Below are positions 59,501 to 64,000 of a stretch of DNA of 64,000 bases, in pieces. This stretch comes from CAZMZW01 sp964571135. GTDB lineage: Bacteria; Chloroflexota; Anaerolineae; Anaerolineales; Anaerolineaceae. The position numbers and the translations under genes were made by a program. The notes under the pieces are model-generated. The model worked only from the letters and a program-made list of their open reading frames with translations. It was not told where the DNA came from and ran no database searches. How positions within the stretch are numbered: the stretch's first letter is position 1; every line of letters starts with the position of its first letter. Location of the stretch: contig CAZMZW010000002.1 in assembly GCA_964571135.1 (NCBI GenBank), forward strand, positions 124,001 to 188,000, written 5' to 3'.

Positions 59501-60847
59501 ATGGAAAAACCTCCTTATCCAAAAAATGCTCCCAGAAATTTATTCCTAGAATTACGCAAATGGCTGATTCCTGGAATTGGGGTCAAACGTTGGCTGGTTA
59601 TGATTCTGATCGGAGTGACATTATTAGGATTAGGAGTTGCTGTTTTAGTCATTGATTTTTACCGTAGTACTGATAACTCCTTCTGGCTTCAAGTTTTATC
59701 ATTCCTTTCGTTACGATTCTTGGATCGGACCATTCGAGCATTAATTTTTGGCGGATTAGGTCTTTTTTTCATTGTGGTTGGAACAGTGGAATTGAACCGC
59801 TCATTACTAAAACCATTCGTAAAACCAGGGGAAATTATCCTTGATACGATATCTGCCTTCCGCAAGAAAGAAAAAGGACCCAGGATCGTGACTGTTGGCG
59901 GAGGAACGGGTCTTTCTGTTCTTTTACGCGGATTAAAATTATTTACTCATAATCTCACCGCTTTGGTCACCGTTGCTGATGATGGAGGATCCTCAGGAGA
60001 ATTAAGAAAGAGCCTGGGGATTCTTCCTCCTGGAGATATCCGTGCGTGTTTGGCTGCACTTTCGGATGATGAAGAGTTGATGACCCAATTATTCCAGTAT
60101 CGCTTTGGCAAAAATGCAGGAATAAATGGACATTCTCTTGGGAACTTATTAATAAGTGCATTAAGCGATATTACTGGTTCATTTGAGAATGCAGTAGCTG
60201 AATCTGGCCAAGTCCTCGCGATCCGTGGAAGAGTTCTGCCTTCAACTTTGCATGATGTGAAATTAGTGGCTGAAATTAAGCTTCCTGACAAGAATAAGGA
60301 ATTAAATGTTATTGGTGAAAGCCAGATCTCGAAAACTGGTGGAACTATTAAACGTGTATGGCTTGAGCCTGGAAACCCACTGCCATATCCCCCGGCTGTA
60401 CAATCAATTCTGTCAGCGGACCTGATTGTGATAGGACCAGGCAGCCTTTACTCAAGTGTTTTACCTAATTTATTAGTACCTGATCTGGCAGAAGCGATTC
60501 GGGTGAGTAAGGCTTTGAAATTTTATGTCTGTAATGTAGCCAATCAGAAAGGGGAGACAGATGGTTATAAAATCATGGATCATATTCGTGCTATTGAAAA
60601 ACACTTGCAGAACCAGCATTTTGATATCATCGTTTGTAATAATGATTTCAGCTGTAAATTGCCTAAGGGTGTGGAGTGGGTTGTGGCAGACTCTGAACTA
60701 GAAGAGCAGTACTCGGTATATTTTGCGCCATTAGCGGATAAGACAAATCCCTGGCGGCATAATTCACAATTGCTTGCGGAGACGATCCTGGATCTATATT
60801 TCGAGCGTACAGGGCCATTGTTGAATAAACAATCTGTGAAAAATTAG
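59501..60847 (+). CDS. YvcK/GlmR family gluconeogenesis factor with N-terminal TM domain
   Basis: 448 residues. Two or three membrane helices occupy the first 115 residues. From about 125 the CofD-like Rossmann fold begins (IVTVGGGTGLSVLLRGLKLF, VTVADDGGSSGELRKSLGILPPGDIRACLAAL, GHSLGNLLISAL, VIGPGSLYSSVLPNLLV, VCNVANQKGETDGY). In Bacillus this protein binds UDP-GlcNAc and coordinates cell-wall precursor supply. The TM extension is absent from Bacillus YvcK but is seen in other phyla. No rapZ (yvcJ) or whiA is next to it here. Gap and pgk follow, which fits a central-metabolism context. Confidence 0.92.
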   Translation: MEKPPYPKNAPRNLFLELRKWLIPGIGVKRWLVMILIGVTLLGLGVAVLVIDFYRSTDNSFWLQVLSFLSLRFLDRTIRALIFGGLGLFFIVVGTVELNRSLLKPFVKPGEIILDTISAFRKKEKGPRIVTVGGGTGLSVLLRGLKLFTHNLTALVTVADDGGSSGELRKSLGILPPGDIRACLAALSDDEELMTQLFQYRFGKNAGINGHSLGNLLISALSDITGSFENAVAESGQVLAIRGRVLPSTLHDVKLVAEIKLPDKNKELNVIGESQISKTGGTIKRVWLEPGNPLPYPPAVQSILSADLIVIGPGSLYSSVLPNLLVPDLAEAIRVSKALKFYVCNVANQKGETDGYKIMDHIRAIEKHLQNQHFDIIVCNNDFSCKLPKGVEWVVADSELEEQYSVYFAPLADKTNPWRHNSQLLAETILDLYFERTGPLLNKQSVKN

Positions 60848-60900
60848 AAAACTACAGTAAAATTACAATTTGTAAATCACATCATTTTTTGGAGGATACG

Positions 60901-61953
60901 ATGTCAGTAAAAGTCGGTATTAATGGTTTTGGCCGTGTGGGTAGGCAGGTTTTCAAAGCAATCGATGATTTTCATAAGGGTGAAATTGAAGTTGTTGCGA
61001 TCAACGATCTATTTGATACGAAAACCAATGCTCACCTGCTCAAATATGATTCAAATTATGGCAAATTTGACGCAGAAATTAAGGTTGAAGGAAATGATTT
61101 GGTAGTAAATGGCAAGACTATTAAAGTATTTGCTGAAAAAGATCCTGCCAAATTGCCCTGGAAAGATTTAGGTGTGGATATTGTTATTGAATCCACCGGT
61201 GTTTTCACAGATGCAAAAGGTGACCCGGAAAAAGGCAAAGCCGGCGCAAATGTTCACATTGAGAAAGGTGGAGCAAAGAAAGTTATCATCACGGCTCCTG
61301 CTAAAAATGAAGATATCACTATAGTTTTAGGTGTTAATGAAGAAAAGTATGATCCTGCCAAACATCATATTTTATCCAATGCCTCCTGCACAACCAACTG
61401 TCTTGCACCTGCTGCCAAGGTTGTTTTTACCAAATTTGGAATTATCAGTGGTGTAATGGTTACCGTTCATTCTTACACTAATGACCAGGTCATTCTCGAT
61501 CAAGGTCATAAAAAGGAAATGCGCCGATCCCGGGCTGCTGGTTTAAACATAATTCCCACAACGACCGGTGCTGCCAAAGCATTAGCGCTGGTCATTCCAG
61601 AATTGAAGGGTAAATTTGATGGTTATTCTCTACGTGTTCCCACGCCGACTGTATCCATCGTTGATTTAAGTGTGATTGTGGAGAAACCAACTACCAAAGA
61701 AGAATTAAATGCAGCTTTTGAGGAGGCTTCCAAATCATACCTAAAAGGTATTTTAGGAGTCACCCACGGCGAATATGGCGACCCGCTGGTATCCATGGAC
61801 TTCAAAGGTGACAGCCGATCTTCTATCGTTGACCTTCCATCAAATATGGTAATGGGCGGAAATTTGGTTAAAGTGGTTGCCTGGTATGATAATGAATGGG
61901 GTTACTCATGCCGCACAGCTGATCTGGCTGCTCTGGTTGCAAAGAAACTTTAA
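60901..61953 (+). CDS. gap: Glyceraldehyde-3-phosphate dehydrogenase
   Basis: Glycolytic enzyme making 1,3-bisphosphoglycerate with NAD(P). 350 residues. The NAD loop is INGFGRVGRQVFKAI, the catalytic Cys lies in SNASCTTNCLAPAAK, with HSYTNDQ, RRSRAAGLNIIPTTTGAAKA and the C-terminal WYDNEWGYSCR. ATG 60901 is preceded by GGAGG at 5 nt; the frame also opens at 60889 within the ribosome site. It is 53 bp after yvcK and is followed by a strong hairpin before pgk. Confidence 0.98.
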   Translation: MSVKVGINGFGRVGRQVFKAIDDFHKGEIEVVAINDLFDTKTNAHLLKYDSNYGKFDAEIKVEGNDLVVNGKTIKVFAEKDPAKLPWKDLGVDIVIESTGVFTDAKGDPEKGKAGANVHIEKGGAKKVIITAPAKNEDITIVLGVNEEKYDPAKHHILSNASCTTNCLAPAAKVVFTKFGIISGVMVTVHSYTNDQVILDQGHKKEMRRSRAAGLNIIPTTTGAAKALALVIPELKGKFDGYSLRVPTPTVSIVDLSVIVEKPTTKEELNAAFEEASKSYLKGILGVTHGEYGDPLVSMDFKGDSRSSIVDLPSNMVMGGNLVKVVAWYDNEWGYSCRTADLAALVAKKL

Positions 61954-61973
61954 TCGTTATATGCAATGAAACT

Positions 61974-62013
61974 AAAGACGTAATCTGATTTTGTTAACAG
62001 ATTACGTCTTTTT
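61974..62013 (+). terminator. Terminator-like hairpin between gap and pgk
   Basis: Stem of 14 pairs (AAAGACGTAATCTG with CAGATTACGTCTTT), 10-nt loop, then T residues. It ends about 12 nt before the GAGAGG ribosome site of pgk and leaves no room for a separate pgk promoter downstream. Confidence 0.85.
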
Positions 62014-62035
62014 AAAAAAAATAAGAGAGGCGATT

Positions 62036-63211
62036 ATGTTTAATAAAAAAACCATAACTGATATCGATGTAAAAGGGAAAAAGGTATTTGTCAGGGTGGA
62101 TTTTAACGTACCGATGAAAGATGGCAAGATCACAGACGATACCCGAATTCGAGCTGCTCTACCTACTATTCAATATTTAATGGATCATAGTGCAGCGGTA
62201 ATTCTGGCTTCACATCTTGGCCGCCCGAAAGGTGGACCAGACCCTGTATTCAGCCTGAAACCAGTTGCGACTTACCTGGCGAACCTATTGGGGAAACCGG
62301 TTGCTTTTGCAGAAGACTGTATTGGTCCTTTGGCTGAAAAAGCAGCTTCGGTACTTAAACCTGGAGAAGTTCTGGTTCTCGAGAACACTCGCTTTCATCC
62401 TGAAGAAGAAAAAAATGATCCCGGAATGGCCAAACAATTGTCAGTTTTAGCCGATATCTTTGTCAATGACGCTTTTGGAACCGCTCACCGTGCCCATGCT
62501 TCAACTGAAGGCGTTGCTAAATTCCTCCCGGGTGTTGCTGGATTCCTGATGGAAAAGGAAATTCAGTATCTGGGACAGGCTATTGATAATCCAAAACGAC
62601 CATTTGTAGCCATTCTTGGTGGAGCAAAGGTAAGTGACAAGATTGGCGTAATTAAAAACTTACTGCAAAAAGCAGATTCAGTTCTCATCGGTGGCGGTAT
62701 GGCTAATACATTCTTCAAAGCCCAGGGCTATGGCATGGGTGATTCCCTTGTGGAAGGGGAAGCCCTGGAAACTGCAAAAGAATTATTAAAAATTGGTGGG
62801 CAGAAACTACATTTACCTGTAGATATGGTGATTGCGGATAAATTTGAGGATTCAGCTCATAAGAAAACGATGGATGTTAGTGAAGTGCCGACAGGTTGGC
62901 GTGTGCTGGATATCGGTCCTGAAACAGTCAAGGCTTACTCAAAAATTATCAGTGATGCAGGAACAGTTGTCTGGAATGGTCCGATGGGTGTGTTCGAATT
63001 TCCAAATTTTGCATCGGGCACCTTTGAAATTGCGAAAGCGATTGCAGCCAGCAAAGCAATCAGTGTCATTGGTGGAGGTGACTCGGTCGCTGCTGTAGCT
63101 CAAGCCGGTGTGTCAGATAAGATCACTCATATTTCCACTGGTGGAGGGGCATCTCTGGAAATGCTGGAAGGTCTGGCATTACCAGGATTGGTAGCCCTTC
63201 AGGATAAATAA
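62036..63211 (+). CDS. pgk: Phosphoglycerate kinase
   Basis: Makes ATP from 1,3-bisphosphoglycerate, the next step after Gap. 391 residues. The substrate motifs are VFVRVDFNVPMKDG, LASHLGRPKGG, LENTRFHPEEEKNDP and VNDAFGTAHRAHAST, followed by FVAILGGAKVSDKIGV, GPMGVFE and the C-terminal IGGGDSVAAVAQAG with TGGGASLEMLEG. ATG 62036 follows GAGAGG at 5 nt; an upstream in-frame TTG at 61991 lies within the hairpin. Transcription probably depends on read-through from gap. Confidence 0.98.
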   Translation: MFNKKTITDIDVKGKKVFVRVDFNVPMKDGKITDDTRIRAALPTIQYLMDHSAAVILASHLGRPKGGPDPVFSLKPVATYLANLLGKPVAFAEDCIGPLAEKAASVLKPGEVLVLENTRFHPEEEKNDPGMAKQLSVLADIFVNDAFGTAHRAHASTEGVAKFLPGVAGFLMEKEIQYLGQAIDNPKRPFVAILGGAKVSDKIGVIKNLLQKADSVLIGGGMANTFFKAQGYGMGDSLVEGEALETAKELLKIGGQKLHLPVDMVIADKFEDSAHKKTMDVSEVPTGWRVLDIGPETVKAYSKIISDAGTVVWNGPMGVFEFPNFASGTFEIAKAIAASKAISVIGGGDSVAAVAQAGVSDKITHISTGGGASLEMLEGLALPGLVALQDK

Positions 63212-63218
63212 AAACGAA

Positions 63219-63247
63219 AAAATCCCTTGAGAAATCAAGGGATTTTA
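63219..63247 (+). terminator. Terminator of pgk
   Basis: Perfect 12 bp stem AAAATCCCTTGA/TCAAGGGATTTT with a GAAA tetraloop, 7 bp after the pgk stop. Confidence 0.9.
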
Positions 63248-63364
63248 TTACTCAGGTCTATATCCTTGATGTCTAGGATGACTGTTTAGGTAAATGTAAA
63301 ATTACAAAATGGATTGCGATTGCTGGTTATCGTGTTTACGCAAATACAAAAGCGATATTCATCT

Positions 63365-63393
63365 GGACAAAAACGCAGCCATCGAATAAAATA
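63365..63393 (+). promoter_or_regulatory. rpsT promoter
   Basis: TGGACA (63365-63370), 17 bp, TAAAAT (63388-63393), 42 bp before the TTG start of rpsT. Confidence 0.6.
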
Positions 63394-63435
63394 ATAGACT
63401 GCAAAGTTCGTTAGTGTATTTTTTGGAGGTTCATT

Positions 63436-63702
63436 TTGGCAAATATTAAGTCACAAATAAAACGTAATCGACAGAATCTAAAGAAACGCGCTCGCAATCG
63501 AATATTCAGAGGAACTGCACGTACCAGTGTCAAGAATGCTCGTGAAGTGCTTGAAACAGGAAAGGCTAAAGATGCGACAAAAGCGGTTGCTGAAGCGATA
63601 AGCGTTTTAGATCATACGGCTCAAAAGGGAGTTATTCATAAAAATAATGCTGCTCGACGTAAAAGCCGATTAATGAAACAATTGGCTAAGTTGGGAAAAT
63701 AG
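63436..63702 (+). CDS. rpsT: 30S ribosomal protein S20
   Basis: Small 16S rRNA-binding protein. 88 residues, very basic, with the family start ANIKSQIKRNRQNLKKRARN and the C-terminal helix KGVIHKNNAARRKSRLMKQL. It begins with TTG, not ATG, with GGAGGT 5 nt upstream. In E. coli rpsT also uses a non-ATG start (TTG), which there supports translational feedback; the same may hold here. It has its own promoter and terminator. Confidence 0.97.
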   Translation: MANIKSQIKRNRQNLKKRARNRIFRGTARTSVKNAREVLETGKAKDATKAVAEAISVLDHTAQKGVIHKNNAARRKSRLMKQLAKLGK

Positions 63703-63740
63703 AATTTTCACTTGAAATTATTAATATTTATGAATAGAAT

Positions 63741-63770
63741 AAAGCGGGAGGACATTTCTCCCGCTTTTAT
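63741..63770 (+). terminator. Terminator of rpsT
   Basis: Perfect 10 bp stem AAAGCGGGAG/CTCCCGCTTT with a 7-nt loop and a T-rich tail. Confidence 0.9.
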
Positions 63771-63776
63771 TTATTA

Positions 63777-64000
63777 ATGGCTGGAACTATGTTTGAAATA
63801 GAACAACAAGAAATCACCAAAAAAATCCAAGATATTTGTAATCAACTTGGCTTTGGTCCTTTTGAACCCAAATGGGTATGGATACCTTTCAGTGGGCAGT
63901 GGGGGATCGCCACTTCATTTTTTGAGTTGGCAGCCAGGAAGGCGCGCAGCGACCCATCCATTAAAGTTAGTATTTATGCTGAACAAATTGCTGAACAAAT
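63777..64000 (+). CDS. argS: Probable arginyl-tRNA synthetase, 5' part only
   Basis: Frame open to the right edge. About 70 residues are visible. The region reading WIPFSGQWGIATSFFELAARKA followed by ISIYAEQ-like alternation (VSIYAEQIAEQ) resembles the N-terminal tRNA-binding (Add-N) domain of ArgRS, which has a P...G(D/I)A(T)...A...LAKK...A..IA..I pattern. The assignment is from a short stretch without catalytic motifs and is tentative. Two in-frame ATGs exist, at 63777 and 63789; neither has a clear ribosome site. Confidence 0.5.
   Translation, partial: MAGTMFEIEQQEITKKIQDICNQLGFGPFEPKWVWIPFSGQWGIATSFFELAARKARSDPSIKVSIYAEQIAEQ

Noticed and set aside
1..64000. tRNA, rRNA, CRISPR arrays, insertion sequences, replication origin
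   Set aside because: Intergenic gaps were read for cloverleaf ends, direct-repeat arrays, transposase motifs and DnaA-box clusters; none was convincing. Small structured RNAs could still be missed by eye.

Overview
This 64 kb window looks like a chromosome segment of a moderately AT-rich Chloroflexota bacterium, most likely class Anaerolineae. That assignment is an inference from gene content and style: a single-membrane-type envelope gene set, secreted proteins with Pro-Thr linkers, Ser/Thr kinase and FHA signalling, PPDK, a YvcK protein, and frequent TTG starts. No rRNA, tRNA, CRISPR array, insertion sequence or prophage was seen. Gene density is high and most genes are housekeeping.

Layout. 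0-7.4 kb: a membrane GAF/HTH sensor (cut by the window edge), an ftsK-CDP-alcohol phosphatidyltransferase-lgt operon, an HNH nuclease and tyrS. 7.5-13.1 kb (minus strand): mtnP, a DUF4350-like exported protein, an S49 peptidase, a DUF3887-like lipoprotein and an L-lactate permease. 13.2-19.5 kb: a broken GNAT acetyltransferase, ppdK, a TPR/lytic transglycosylase lipoprotein and a small membrane protein. 19.5-24.3 kb: mtnA-PfkB (adenosine) kinase-ahcY, an SAM-by-product recycling operon that complements mtnP and add elsewhere in the window, then a copper-handling pair.

25.2-31.7 kb is the standout: a seven-gene operon bounded by a consensus promoter with a GntR-type operator and by a strong terminator. 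It encodes a GntR-DNA-binding/E1 (ThiF) fusion, a four-TM protein ending in a RING-like zinc finger, a ubiquitin-like (Ubl)-E2 fusion, a free Ubl, a JAMM/JAB isopeptidase, a polytopic FHA protein and a VWA-domain protein. Together these are the parts of a complete eukaryote-like ubiquitin conjugation and deconjugation pathway that appears to be membrane-associated and possibly self-regulated.

31.7-46.7 kb: a sugar kinase with a BtpA/SgcQ protein, recA, glnA, a TtuA-TtuB-like tRNA thiolation pair (a second, separate Ubl) next to xdhC, a PadR-controlled operon, and a tgt-uppP-proC-add operon in which UppP carries an unusual C-terminal phosphate-binding-protein-like domain. 46.8-64 kb: alr, recJ, a glycerophosphodiesterase, a large GH3-like exported protein, a Ser/Thr kinase divergent from an FHA-winged-helix regulator, a CpXC protein, a GAF-PAS histidine kinase, a ROK kinase, yvcK, gap, pgk, rpsT and the start of a probable argS.

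Regulatory pattern: several genes (mtnA, glnA, pgk) have a terminator-like hairpin with a U-tract placed immediately before their ribosome binding site, and some genes (alr, yvcK) appear to be transcribed as leaderless messages. Everything here is read by eye; no alignments or database searches were run.
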